Origin: Albimonas pacifica
GTDB taxonomy: Bacteria > Pseudomonadota > Alphaproteobacteria > Rhodobacterales > Rhodobacteraceae
Assembly: GCF_900113695.1 (NCBI RefSeq)
Contig: NZ_FOQH01000004.1
Location: 186,001 to 250,000 of the forward strand
Length of the DNA: 64,000 nucleotides
Direction of reading: 5' to 3'
Shown here: piece by piece, positions 33,637 through 41,648 of the stretch
How positions within the stretch are numbered: position 1 is the first letter of the stretch
Layout: each line of letters starts with the position of its first letter
Notes under the pieces: model-generated
What the model saw: only the letters and a program-made list of their open reading frames with translations
Databases searched by the model: none
Told to the model about the DNA's origin: nothing
Translations under genes and position numbers: made by a program

Positions 33637-34614
33637 TCAGGCTTCGGGATGCGCCGAGGTGATCAGCAGCACCTTGCCGTCCCGCGCGTCGCGGGCCGCA
33701 TGGGCCACCGCCTCGGCCGCCCGCTCCAGCGGATAGCGCGCCGCGACGGGCGCGCCGATCTCGCCGGTCTTCAGCCGCTCGACGAGATAGGCGTAGGTTT
33801 CGGCCACCTTCTCCTTCGGCTGCTCGCGGAACCACTTGGTCAGCCAGAAGCCCTTCAGCGTGATGTCCCGGAACACGAGATGCGAGGGGTCCATCCGGCA
33901 GGGCTCGCCCGACAGCAGCCCGTAGTTGGCGATCACCGCGCCCTCGTCGCACAGTTTCGCCAGCGCCTCGGTCCCCCAGCCGCCGACCGCGTCGAAGGCG
34001 AGCTTCGCGCGGCCCGGCGCGGCGGGGGGAAGCCCCTCGCCGTCATGGACCAGCACCGCGTCGGCGCCGAGCGCATAGAGCCGCTCCTCGGGCCCCGGGC
34101 GGCGGACGACGTTGATCGTCTTCAGGCCCAGCGCCCTGGCCAGCCGGATCACGTTCACGCCCACCGCCGAGTTGGCCGCGTTCTGCGCCACCCAGTCGCC
34201 GGGCTGCAGCCCCACGATGTCCTTGAGCATCGCCAGCGCGGTCGCCGGGTTCGCCTTCAGCATCGCCGCCTGGTCGAGGTCCGCATCCGGCGGGATCGGC
34301 ACCACGGCGGCCCGCGGCAGGGTCATCCGCTCGACCCAGGCCGGGCCGGGGAGGGGGATGGCGAGGTCGCCGACGGCGAGGTCCGTGACGCCCTCGCCGA
34401 TCTCCAGCACGCGGGCCACGCCCTCGGCGCCGGGGATGAAGGGGGGCTCGGGCTTCACGCCGTAGCGGCCTTCCAGCAGCAGCAGGTCGGCGGGGTTCAC
34501 CGACATCGCCAGCATCTGCAGCTTCACCTCGCCCCGGCCGGGGGCAGGGGGCTCGGGCCGGTCGGCGGGGCCGACGGCGGCGAGGCCGTCTCCGGTGGCT
34601 TCCACGACGCGCAT
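33637..34614 (-). CDS. Zinc-independent MDR reductase, 2-enoyl thioester reductase-like
   Basis: 325 residues of the medium-chain dehydrogenase/reductase superfamily without the zinc ligands of alcohol dehydrogenases. The N-terminal domain has SVNPADLLLLEGRYG near residue 38 and PFIPGAEGVARVLEIGEGV near 59. The NADPH domain has DWVAQNAANSAVGVNVIRLARALG near 140, closely resembling the MECR/ETR1 family that reduces trans-2-enoyl thioesters. A quinone reductase role is the alternative. It follows the amidohydrolase gene by 83 bp, probably in one operon under the divergent IclR gene. Confidence 0.82.
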   Translation of the reverse strand: MRVVEATGDGLAAVGPADRPEPPAPGRGEVKLQMLAMSVNPADLLLLEGRYGVKPEPPFIPGAEGVARVLEIGEGVTDLAVGDLAIPLPGPAWVERMTLPRAAVVPIPPDADLDQAAMLKANPATALAMLKDIVGLQPGDWVAQNAANSAVGVNVIRLARALGLKTINVVRRPGPEERLYALGADAVLVHDGEGLPPAAPGRAKLAFDAVGGWGTEALAKLCDEGAVIANYGLLSGEPCRMDPSHLVFRDITLKGFWLTKWFREQPKEKVAETYAYLVERLKTGEIGAPVAARYPLERAAEAVAHAARDARDGKVLLITSAHPEA

Positions 34615-34697
34615 GGTCTCTCTCCTCCTGTTCGTTGCCGCGCAGGGAAGAGGGGATCGCGCCGCGGGTCAATCCCGCGGCGCGAGGGTCCGCAGCG

Positions 34698-35750
34698 TCA
34701 CGCGGACGGCAGCGCCACCCGGTAGACCCGCGAGGCCGTGCCGTGGAACAGCGCCGCCTTCTCCGCCGCCGAGGCGCCCGAGGCGACGCGCTTCAGGGCG
34801 TTCCACAGGGTCGCATAGGTGCAGGCGCCGCGGTCGACGGGGAAATTGCTCTCCATCATGCAGCGCTCGGCCCCGAAGGCCTCGATCACAGGCTCGATCC
34901 AGGGGGCCCAGGCCCTGGCCAGCACCTCGGAGGAGGCCGCCGGCTCGGACAGGAAGCCCTCCAGGTTGCAGAAGGACATCGCGAGGCCGCCGAGCTTCAC
35001 GGTCACGTTGGGGCACTCCGCCAGCGCCTTGATCGAGGCGAGCCAGTGGGGGCGGCGTTCGTCCAGCGTGCCGGCCCAGCGGCCGATGTTCACCGGAGTG
35101 CCGACGTGGTCGAGGATGATCGAGGTCTCGGGGAAGGCCCGCGCCAGGTCGATCACGTCGCCCAGCTGCGGCTCGAACACCCAGGCGTCGAAGCTGAGCC
35201 CGAGGCGCTGCAGATGCGCGAAGCCCTTGCGGAAGGTGGGGTCGAGGTAGAGCCCCGCCGGCGCCCGGCCGTGCATGGGGCCCGAGACCGCGCGGTCCTC
35301 GTCGTTGGCGCCGACGTTGCGGATGCCGCGGAAGCGGTCGGGGGCGCGGTGCATGTGCGCCTCGAGCACCGCGCCCGCGAGGTCGCCCAGCATCAGGTCG
35401 ACGCGGCTGACGATGCCCGCGCACATGCGCTTCGGCCCGAACTGGCCGCTGGCCGCCAGCGCGCCTATGCCGTTGGCGAACTCGGTCTCGCCCAGGGTGT
35501 CGAAGCCCTCGGGCGCGTCCGCGCGGTAGAAGGCGCGGCAGTCCACGAACACCGTCGCCCGCACGTCGTGGCCCGAGTTCATGTCGGCGAGCATCTCGTC
35601 GAACATGTAGTCGGGGACCATCTCCAGCACCTTGTTGAACCCGTGCACGGGCGGCTGCTCGTGCGAGGCGCGGCCGCGCCACAGGTGGTGATGGGGGTCG
35701 ATGATCGGCAGGTCGGGCTCGAGGATCTCCTCGCGCGGGGCGTCGGTCAT
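34698..35750 (-). CDS. Amidohydrolase family protein (amidohydrolase 2)
   Basis: 350 residues of the TIM-barrel metal-dependent hydrolase family that includes 2-pyrone-4,6-dicarboxylate lactonase. The metal motif HHHLW occurs near residue 19 (IIDPHHHLWRG), LDHVGTPVN near 215 supplies a further His, and ESNFPVDRG near 302 the C-terminal Asp. It would hydrolyse a lactone, amide or decarboxylate a small acid. Of two close ATGs, 35750 has AGGAG at a normal 6-nt distance. It is divergent from the IclR gene at 36128 and is followed by the MDR reductase gene. Confidence 0.87.
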   Translation of the reverse strand: MTDAPREEILEPDLPIIDPHHHLWRGRASHEQPPVHGFNKVLEMVPDYMFDEMLADMNSGHDVRATVFVDCRAFYRADAPEGFDTLGETEFANGIGALAASGQFGPKRMCAGIVSRVDLMLGDLAGAVLEAHMHRAPDRFRGIRNVGANDEDRAVSGPMHGRAPAGLYLDPTFRKGFAHLQRLGLSFDAWVFEPQLGDVIDLARAFPETSIILDHVGTPVNIGRWAGTLDERRPHWLASIKALAECPNVTVKLGGLAMSFCNLEGFLSEPAASSEVLARAWAPWIEPVIEAFGAERCMMESNFPVDRGACTYATLWNALKRVASGASAAEKAALFHGTASRVYRVALPSA

Positions 35751-36127
35751 GGGCATCTCCTGGCTCCTCCCGGCCGCGGTGGATAAGGCGGCCTTGGTTT
35801 TTGCGGACATGGAAGGCAGGGTGAAGGGCGCAGGGCAAGGAGTTTCTCTGCCGGCCGGTCGGAAGCTCCGGGAATTGCTGCGCTGCAAGAGACGCGCGCT
35901 TGACAATGCCCCGGCCCTGCAGAAGTCTGAAAACAAGTCGGCCGCATCGAAATTCGATATGGTCGGGACCTGCCGGAGCCTCCGCCTCCGGCCGCGCCCG
36001 GCCCCGGAGCGTCGGTCGGCGACCGCCCCCGTCTCGCCGCCCCGTTCCCGGGCCCAGAGGTTCCGCAGGGGGCTTCCGCCTGACCGGGGCGCCGCCGCGC
36101 GCCCGAGCTCCGAGCCCGAGGACGCGT
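35751..36127. other. 377-bp divergent gap between amidohydrolase and IclR genes
   Basis: Holds the palindrome at 35946-35958 and, on the plus strand, a TTGACA at 35900-35905 that could be a -35 box for the IclR gene. A lone GGTGGATAA at 35778-35786 resembles a DnaA box but has no companions. No coding sequence is supported. Confidence 0.4.
35946..35958. promoter_or_regulatory. ATCGAA-A-TTCGAT palindrome, likely IclR operator
   Basis: Perfect 6-bp arms around one base, an AT-rich island in very GC-rich DNA, located between the divergent amidohydrolase and IclR genes. IclR regulators commonly bind such palindromes in the gap next to their own gene. Confidence 0.5.
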
Positions 36128-36919
36128 ATGAGCCAGCCGCACCGCTTTCCCACGATCGACGATCGCCTGTTCCTGCAGTCGGTCAGCCGTGCGCTGGACG
36201 TGATCGAGGCCTATGCCGCCTCGCCGCGCCCGATGTCGCTGGGCGAGATCGCGGAGGCCGCAGGCATCAACAAGTCCGCCGCCCAGCGCATCGGCCAGAC
36301 CCTGCTCAGCCGCGGCTACCTCGAGCAGACCGAGACCGGGCGGCTGAAGCTGGGCCGGCTGTTCCTGGACCGCAGCTTCGACTACCTGCGCTCGAACGAG
36401 CTGATCGAGCGGGCGACGCCGGTGCTGACCGACCTTCGCAAGGCCGCCGAGGAGCGGGTGGACCTGTCGCTGTTCGATCCGGTGAACGACAGCCTGTCCA
36501 TCGTCTACGCGACCCGGATGCAGTCGAAGCGCGAGACCTTCTACGCCACGCTGGCCGGGCGGCGGCAGCCGACCTATGCGACCTCGGGCGGGCGGGCGTG
36601 CCTGGCGCTGCTGCCGGACGAGGAGGTGGACGACATCCTCGCGCGGTCCGTGATCACCCGGCTGACGCCCAAGACCGAGACCGACCTCGAGACGATCCGC
36701 GCCGCGGTGATGCAGGCGCGCGCCGACGGCTACTGCCTGGGCGTCGAGCAGGCGCTGCTGGGCGAGATCGCCCTTGCGGCCGCGATCCGCGACCGCAACG
36801 GCCGGCCGATCGGCGCGGTGCATATCGCGGGCTCGCTCTCGGAGTGGACCGAGCCCGACTTCCGCCGCCGCTTCGCCCCCATGGCCATGGAGGCAGCCGG
36901 CGCGCTCAGCGGCGGCTGA
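36128..36919 (+). CDS. IclR-family transcriptional regulator
   Basis: 263 residues. The winged helix spans about residues 12-75 (LQSVSRALDVIEAYAASPRPMSLGEIAEAAGINKSAAQRIGQTLL), and the effector domain about 90-255 (YATSGGRACLALLPDEEVDDIL, GYCLGVEQALLGEIALAAAI). The ATG at 36128 keeps the usual short N-terminus; the frame extends upstream through non-family residues. It is divergent from the amidohydrolase/MDR pair and probably controls it in response to their substrate. Confidence 0.9.
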   Translation: MSQPHRFPTIDDRLFLQSVSRALDVIEAYAASPRPMSLGEIAEAAGINKSAAQRIGQTLLSRGYLEQTETGRLKLGRLFLDRSFDYLRSNELIERATPVLTDLRKAAEERVDLSLFDPVNDSLSIVYATRMQSKRETFYATLAGRRQPTYATSGGRACLALLPDEEVDDILARSVITRLTPKTETDLETIRAAVMQARADGYCLGVEQALLGEIALAAAIRDRNGRPIGAVHIAGSLSEWTEPDFRRRFAPMAMEAAGALSGG

Positions 36920-36948
36920 CCCCTCCGGGAGGGCCGCCCGCCCCGGGG

Positions 36949-36973
36949 GCGCCCCGGACCTGATCCGGGGCCC
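36949..36973. terminator. GC palindrome between convergent iclR and kinase genes
   Basis: CCCCGGA (36952-36958), a 5-nt loop and TCCGGGG (36964-36970), extended by GC/GC pairs on both sides. It lies 30 bp past the IclR stop and 30 bp before the kinase stop, so it can end both transcripts. It belongs to the same palindrome family as 7535 and 19319. Confidence 0.6.
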
Positions 36974-37002
36974 CCGGCGCCCGGCCGGCGGCAGGCGCGG
37001 CG

Positions 37003-39690
37003 CTACTCGGCCGCCGCAGCGTCCGCGGGGCGCTCGGCGGCGGTCAGGCGGCATTCGAAGCGGGCGCCGGTCTCGGGCCGGGCCAGCGTCAGGTCGCCCC
37101 CGAACCGGCGCAGGATCTCGCGGCTGATGGCGAGGCCCAGGCCCGCCCCGCCCGGATCCGTGCGGTCCCAGCCGCGGGAGAACTTCTGGAAGATCCGCTC
37201 GCGGTCGGCCTCGACCACGCCGGGGCCGTCGTCCTGGATGGCGATCACCACCTGGTCGCCCGCGCGCGCGGCCTCGACCCAGACGCGGGGGCGCTCGCGG
37301 TTCGAGTATTTCACCGCGTTCGACAGCAGGTTGATGAAGACCTGCGCCAGGCGGTCGGGCTCGCCCTGCACCCACAGCTCGGGCTCGTCGATGCGCAGGT
37401 CGATCTCGGCGCGGGCCTCGCGCGCCACGCCGCGCACGGTGTCCACCGCCCGGCGCAGGGCGTCGGCCGCGTCGGTCGGCGCGACGGGGAGCTGCACCTG
37501 CCCCCGCTCCAGCACGCTCAGGTCCAGGATCTGGTCCAGCAGGCGGGTCAGGCGCAGGCTCTCGTCATGGATGATGCGCAGGAAGCGCTGCGCCTCCGGC
37601 CGGTCCATGGCGTCGGCCTCGAGCAGGATCTCCGAGAAGCTGCGCACCGAGGTCATCGGCGTGCGCAGCTCGTGGCTGACCTGGCTGAGGAAGTCGTCCT
37701 TCTGGGCGTCGAGCTCCCGCAGGCGGGCGTTGGCCTCGCGAAGCTGGGCGAGCGCGCGCTCCAGCTCGCCAGACTTGCGCTCGACCTCCTGGGAATACTC
37801 CATGATCCGCACCGTCTCGTCGGCGATGCGCATCAGCTCCGAGAGCGAGATGGTCTCGTTCCCCGCGGCCTTGGTGACCATGGCGTGCGCGGTGGCGGCG
37901 CCGACCGAGCCCGCCAGCTCCCGCTCCAGCCGCTGCACGAAATGGTCGGTGGCGGCCGGCAGCCCCTCGTCCCGGCCCTGTTCGGCGGCGGCATCGACGA
38001 AGAGGCGCCGCGCGGGCTCGGCGCCCAGGATCCGCTGGGCGAGGACGAAGAGGTCCTCCGAGGCGGCGGAGCGGCGCAGGACGCCGGCGGTGTCCTCGTC
38101 CCCGGTGCGGAACACGTCGACGAAGATCGCCGACTGCAGCCACTCCAGCGGGCTCGGTTCGCGCAGCAGCGAGACGACGGTCAGCAGGGCGACGTTGGCC
38201 GACAGGCTCCAGAAGGTGGCGTGGACCAGCGGGTCCAACCCCTCCAGCCCCAGCAGCGCCTGCGGGCGGAGGAGGGCGATCCCCCAGGGGCCGGCCTCCA
38301 TCACCTCCGGCGGCAGGCCGGTGGCGGGCAGCAGCAGGGTCCAGGCCCAGGCCGCGGCGCCGCCCGCCAGCCCCGCCAGCGCCCCCAGCCGCGTCGCCTG
38401 GCGGGTGTAGAGCCCCGCGAGCAGCGGCGGCAGGAACTGCGCCGCGCCGAGGAAGGCGATCAGGCCGATGGAGGCGAGCGCCGCGTTCCCCTCCGACAGC
38501 TGGTGCCACAGGAAGCCCAGCGTCAGCACGCCCACGATCGAGCCGCGCCGCCCCAGCAGCACGATGCGCCGCACGTCGCCCGAGAACGCCTCCGACTCCG
38601 CCCGCGCCCGCAGCGCCAGCGGCGTCACGATGTGGTTCGAGACCATGGTCGAGAGCGCGATGGACGACACGATCACCATCGAGGTGGCCGAGGAGAAGCC
38701 GCCGAGAAAGACGAAGATCGCCAGCGCCGTCTTGCCCTCGGCCAGCGGCAGGGAGAGCACGAAGAGGTCGGGGTTCGCCCCCTCGGGCAGCAGGCGCAGG
38801 CCGGCGGCGGCGATGGGCAGGACCGACAGGCACATCACCAGCAGGTAGAGCGGGAACAGCCACGAGGCGGTGGCGAGGCTGCGCTCGTCGTCGTTCTCGA
38901 CCACCGTCACCTGGAACTGGCGGGGCAGGCAGAGGATCGCCGCGCCCGAGAGCATGGTGATCACCGCCCAGCGCGCGTCGAAGGTGGTCTCGACCTGCAG
39001 CAGCTCCGGCGTCATGTCGGCCATGGTCGCGCCGACCCCGCCGTAGAGGCCGAAGACCACGAAGGCCCCGACCGCGGTCAGGGCCGCGAGCTTGACCAGC
39101 GCCTCGACCGCGATGGCCGCGACGACGCCGAAGTGGCGCTCGTTCACGTCCGCGGAGCGGGTGCCGAAGAGGACGGTGAAGACGGCCATGCCGGCGGCCA
39201 CCCAGAAGGCCGCGACGCCCCCCTCCTCGGCCCCGGGGACCGAGAACAGGGCGAAGCTCTCGGTCACGGCCTTGAGCTGGAGGGCGATGTAGGGCGTGCA
39301 GGCGACGACGGCGAGCAGGGTGACGAGCACGGCGATCGAGGGGCTCTTGCCGTAGCGCGAGGACAAGAGGTCCGCGATGGAGGTGATGCGCTGCGAGCGG
39401 CCGATGCGCACCATCTTGCGCAGCACCCACCACCAGCCGGCGAAGACCAGCGCGGGGCCGGTGTAGATCGCCACGAACTCCAGCCCCCCGCGGGCGGCGG
39501 AGCCGACGGCGCCGTAGAAGGTCCAGGAGGTGCAGTAGACCGAGATCGACAGCGTGTAGACCACCGGCGAGGCCAGCCAGTCCGCCCCCGGCCGCCGCAT
39601 CCGCCGGTCGGCCCAGAAGGCCACGGCGAACAGCGCGACGACGTAGAGCAGGCAGACGCCCAGCAGCAGGTCGGTGGAGACGCCGCTCAC
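37003..39690 (-). CDS. Sodium/solute symporter-like sensor histidine kinase
   Basis: 895 residues joining a transporter to a kinase. Residues 1-500 have about 13 membrane helices of the SSS (PutP-like) fold, beginning LLLGVCLLYVVALFAVAFWAD. A linker of about 120 residues and a coiled coil (about 620-665) follow. The kinase core has the phospho-acceptor His673 in SHELRTP, the N box NLLSNAVKYSN near 788, DDGPGV near 820 and GAGLGLAISREI near 848. It resembles CbrA/CrbS kinases, which sense nutrients such as histidine or acetate. The start is GTG. The small membrane gene and a response regulator gene lie just upstream. Confidence 0.9.
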   Translation of the reverse strand: MSGVSTDLLLGVCLLYVVALFAVAFWADRRMRRPGADWLASPVVYTLSISVYCTSWTFYGAVGSAARGGLEFVAIYTGPALVFAGWWWVLRKMVRIGRSQRITSIADLLSSRYGKSPSIAVLVTLLAVVACTPYIALQLKAVTESFALFSVPGAEEGGVAAFWVAAGMAVFTVLFGTRSADVNERHFGVVAAIAVEALVKLAALTAVGAFVVFGLYGGVGATMADMTPELLQVETTFDARWAVITMLSGAAILCLPRQFQVTVVENDDERSLATASWLFPLYLLVMCLSVLPIAAAGLRLLPEGANPDLFVLSLPLAEGKTALAIFVFLGGFSSATSMVIVSSIALSTMVSNHIVTPLALRARAESEAFSGDVRRIVLLGRRGSIVGVLTLGFLWHQLSEGNAALASIGLIAFLGAAQFLPPLLAGLYTRQATRLGALAGLAGGAAAWAWTLLLPATGLPPEVMEAGPWGIALLRPQALLGLEGLDPLVHATFWSLSANVALLTVVSLLREPSPLEWLQSAIFVDVFRTGDEDTAGVLRRSAASEDLFVLAQRILGAEPARRLFVDAAAEQGRDEGLPAATDHFVQRLERELAGSVGAATAHAMVTKAAGNETISLSELMRIADETVRIMEYSQEVERKSGELERALAQLREANARLRELDAQKDDFLSQVSHELRTPMTSVRSFSEILLEADAMDRPEAQRFLRIIHDESLRLTRLLDQILDLSVLERGQVQLPVAPTDAADALRRAVDTVRGVAREARAEIDLRIDEPELWVQGEPDRLAQVFINLLSNAVKYSNRERPRVWVEAARAGDQVVIAIQDDGPGVVEADRERIFQKFSRGWDRTDPGGAGLGLAISREILRRFGGDLTLARPETGARFECRLTAAERPADAAAAE

Positions 39691-39700
39691 CGCCCCGGCC

Positions 39701-40102
39701 TCACGGCTCGGGGTCGTGGCGCACCAGCCGGCGGGCCAGCAGCCGGGTGGCGAGGATCATCCCCGACCACAGCAGCATCAGGAACACCAGCGCCGCGGGC
39801 GCGCCGAACAACCGGCCGTCGTGGGCGAAGATCCACACGAAGGGCGGCATCAGCGCAAGGAAGGCGGCGATGGGCACGATGGCGGCCAGCGCCTCGGCCC
39901 GGCGCCGGCGCAGGAAGCGCGGGCGCGCGGAGAGGGCGCCGGGATCGGCCGGGTCGGCGGCCGGGCCCGGGGAAGACGCCGGGTTCGGAGCGGGGTTCGG
40001 CGCCGGGTTCGGGGCCGCAGCGGCGACGCCGGCCGCGGCCGCGCCTGGGGCCGGGGCGGCCGCCGGCTCGGGCGGCGCGGGGCGTCCGGGCGCGGGGCTC
40101 AC
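39701..40102 (-). CDS. Small membrane protein of unknown function
   Basis: 133 residues, GTG start. The N-terminal 60 residues are a Pro/Ala/Asn-rich low-complexity segment with tandem PNPA units. The C-terminal half has two predicted membrane helices (about 70-92 and 98-120) ending in a basic tail. It ends 10 bp before the symporter-kinase gene and follows the response regulator by 24 bp, so it is in that operon. By position it may be a small partner of the symporter-like domain. The family was not recognised. Confidence 0.65.
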   Translation of the reverse strand: MSPAPGRPAPPEPAAAPAPGAAAAGVAAAAPNPAPNPAPNPASSPGPAADPADPGALSARPRFLRRRRAEALAAIVPIAAFLALMPPFVWIFAHDGRLFGAPAALVFLMLLWSGMILATRLLARRLVRHDPEP

Positions 40103-40126
40103 GCCCGCCTCGCCGCGCGGGGGCGC

Positions 40127-40498
40127 TCAGCCGGCGATGAGGCGGTGCACATGATCCACCACGTCGCGGTTGGAGAAGGGCTTGGTGATGAAGGCGTCGG
40201 CGCCGATGTCCTCGGCGGTGCGCCGGTCCTGGGCCTGGCCCTTGGCGGTCAGCATGATCACCGGCAGGCCGGTGGTGGCGGGGTCGGCGCGCAGCCGGCG
40301 CAGGACCTCGAACCCGTTCAGCAGCGGCAGCATCACGTCGAGGATCACCAGGTCCGGCCGATCGGCGGCCAGGCTGCGGCAGGCGCTCTCCCCATCGCCG
40401 GCGTCGTCGACCGTGTAGCCTTCGCGAGACAGGATGAAGCGCAGGGACTCGACGATATGCGGCTCGTCTTCCGCGATCAGCACCCGCTTCGCGTTCAT
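40127..40498 (-). CDS. Single-domain response regulator
   Basis: 123 residues, a lone receiver domain. The acid pocket is Glu10-Asp11, the phospho-acceptor is Asp54 in VILDVMLP, the Thr is in MLTAKGQA and the conserved Lys follows (ITKPFSNRDVV, near 112). There is no output domain, so it must act through protein partners or as a phosphate relay. The ATG at 40498 has GGGGAGG upstream. It is first in an operon with the membrane protein and symporter-kinase genes; the kinase His673 is its likely phosphate donor. Confidence 0.9.
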   Translation of the reverse strand: MNAKRVLIAEDEPHIVESLRFILSREGYTVDDAGDGESACRSLAADRPDLVILDVMLPLLNGFEVLRRLRADPATTGLPVIMLTAKGQAQDRRTAEDIGADAFITKPFSNRDVVDHVHRLIAG

Positions 40499-40812
40499 CC
40501 CTCGTCCTCCCCTGGCGGCCCTCGCACGGGGCCTCGACGCGGGCTTCGCGGCGGCCCGCCGTTGGGTTCAGATTAGGGCCAGATGCCAGGTGGGGAAAGC
40601 CCGGGAGTGGACTCGCACGTCAGGAGAGTCCGCGGCGGCCCGGGCGTCCCTCGGTCAGCTCCCCGTCAGAGCCTCGGCCCGCCCCTCCGACCGGGGCCCC
40701 CGGGCCGCCCGGCGCGACGCCCGCCCCGCGCCGCGGGCGCAGGAGCGGCCCCGGGCGCGCGGCCCGACGCGGCGCCCGCGCGGGGGGTCGGGAACGCAGG
40801 CTCAGGGGCGGA
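40499..40812. other. 314-bp gap between GST and response regulator genes
   Basis: Must contain the promoter of the response regulator/kinase operon. A minus-strand TAATCT (40575-40570) with TTCCCC 16 bp upstream is a weak candidate. The part nearer the GST stop is GC-rich and shows nothing recognisable. Confidence 0.35.
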
Positions 40813-41466
40813 TCAGAACTCCACTTCCAGCTCGACGATCTCGTCGGGCTCGGCCATGGCGCCCTCGGTCCATTCCTTCATCAGGTCCCACTCGAAGACC
40901 GTGTCGCAATAGGCCTGCAGCTTGGGCTCCAGCGGCACGGCGTAGGTGCGGAAGCGGGTGCAGACCGGGGCCCACATGGCGTCGGCCATGGTCGGGCGGC
41001 CGAACAGGAACGGGCCGCCGTAGGCGTCCAGGCACTCGGTCCAGATCTCCTTCACCCGCTCCACGTCGGGCCGCGCGCCGGAGAAGATCTTGAAGCTCTT
41101 GTGCTGCGCCTTGAGGTTCATCGGCAGGGCCGAGCGCAGGTTGTAGAAGCCCGAGTGGATCTCGCCCGAGACCGCGCGGCAGTGCGCGCGCTTGGCCTTG
41201 CCCTCGGGCAGCAGCTTCGCCTCGGGGTACTCCTCGTTAAGGTAGTTGGCGATGGCGAGCGTGTCCCAGACCGTCACCTCGCCGTCCACGAGGCGTGGCA
41301 CCAGGACCGAGGGGCTGAGCAGCAGCAGCTCCTGGCGCTGGTCGGGGTCGTCCATGTCTACCGGGACCTCGTCGAAGTCGAGCCCCGCCATCTTGCACAG
41401 CAGCCAGCCGCGCAGCGACCAGGCGCCGTAGTTCTTCGAGGAGATGGTCAGCGTCGCCTTCGCCAT
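40813..41466 (-). CDS. Glutathione S-transferase family protein
   Basis: 217 residues. The N-terminal thioredoxin-like domain (about 1-80) starts ISSKNYGAWSLRGWLL, with Ser or Tyr candidates for glutathione activation near residue 10-16, and has SPSVLVPRLVDGEVTVWDTLAIANYL, the cis-Pro and glutathione-binding region. The all-helical C-terminal domain spans about 90-205 (LFGRPTMADAMWAPVCTRF). The ATG at 41466 has AGGAGGA upstream; the frame extends 41 residues further only as noise. It is divergent from phaZ by 182 bp. Substrate unknown. Confidence 0.88.
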   Translation of the reverse strand: MAKATLTISSKNYGAWSLRGWLLCKMAGLDFDEVPVDMDDPDQRQELLLLSPSVLVPRLVDGEVTVWDTLAIANYLNEEYPEAKLLPEGKAKRAHCRAVSGEIHSGFYNLRSALPMNLKAQHKSFKIFSGARPDVERVKEIWTECLDAYGGPFLFGRPTMADAMWAPVCTRFRTYAVPLEPKLQAYCDTVFEWDLMKEWTEGAMAEPDEIVELEVEF

Positions 41467-41564
41467 TGCGGAAGTCCTCCTGATCGCCGTCCGGCGCAGC
41501 CCCCGCGCCGGCCCGCGCCGTTCTTGCGGCGCCGCTCCGCCTGCACCATACTCCCGGGAATGAC

Positions 41565-41575
41565 GCAGTGCAGCA
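41565..41575. promoter_or_regulatory. Possible PhaR-like site upstream of phaZ
   Basis: On the minus strand this reads TGCTGCACTGC. PhaR of Paracoccus denitrificans recognises CTGC-N3-GCAG (established); this site keeps CTGC-N3-GC. It lies 74 bp before phaZ. A full CTGC-ACT-GCAG occurs at 50771-50781. No phaR gene is in the window. Confidence 0.3.
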
Positions 41576-41648
41576 CAATTGTCTCGCACGCCGCGGGGGC
41601 TTGCGCTAGCGTTTCGTGAAGCCGGGGATGCGGTCTGGAGTCTCGCCC

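Noticed and set aside
35778-35786. DnaA box GGTGGATAA
   Set aside because: A single match at eight of nine positions, with no second box nearby and in a regulatory gap unrelated to replication genes.
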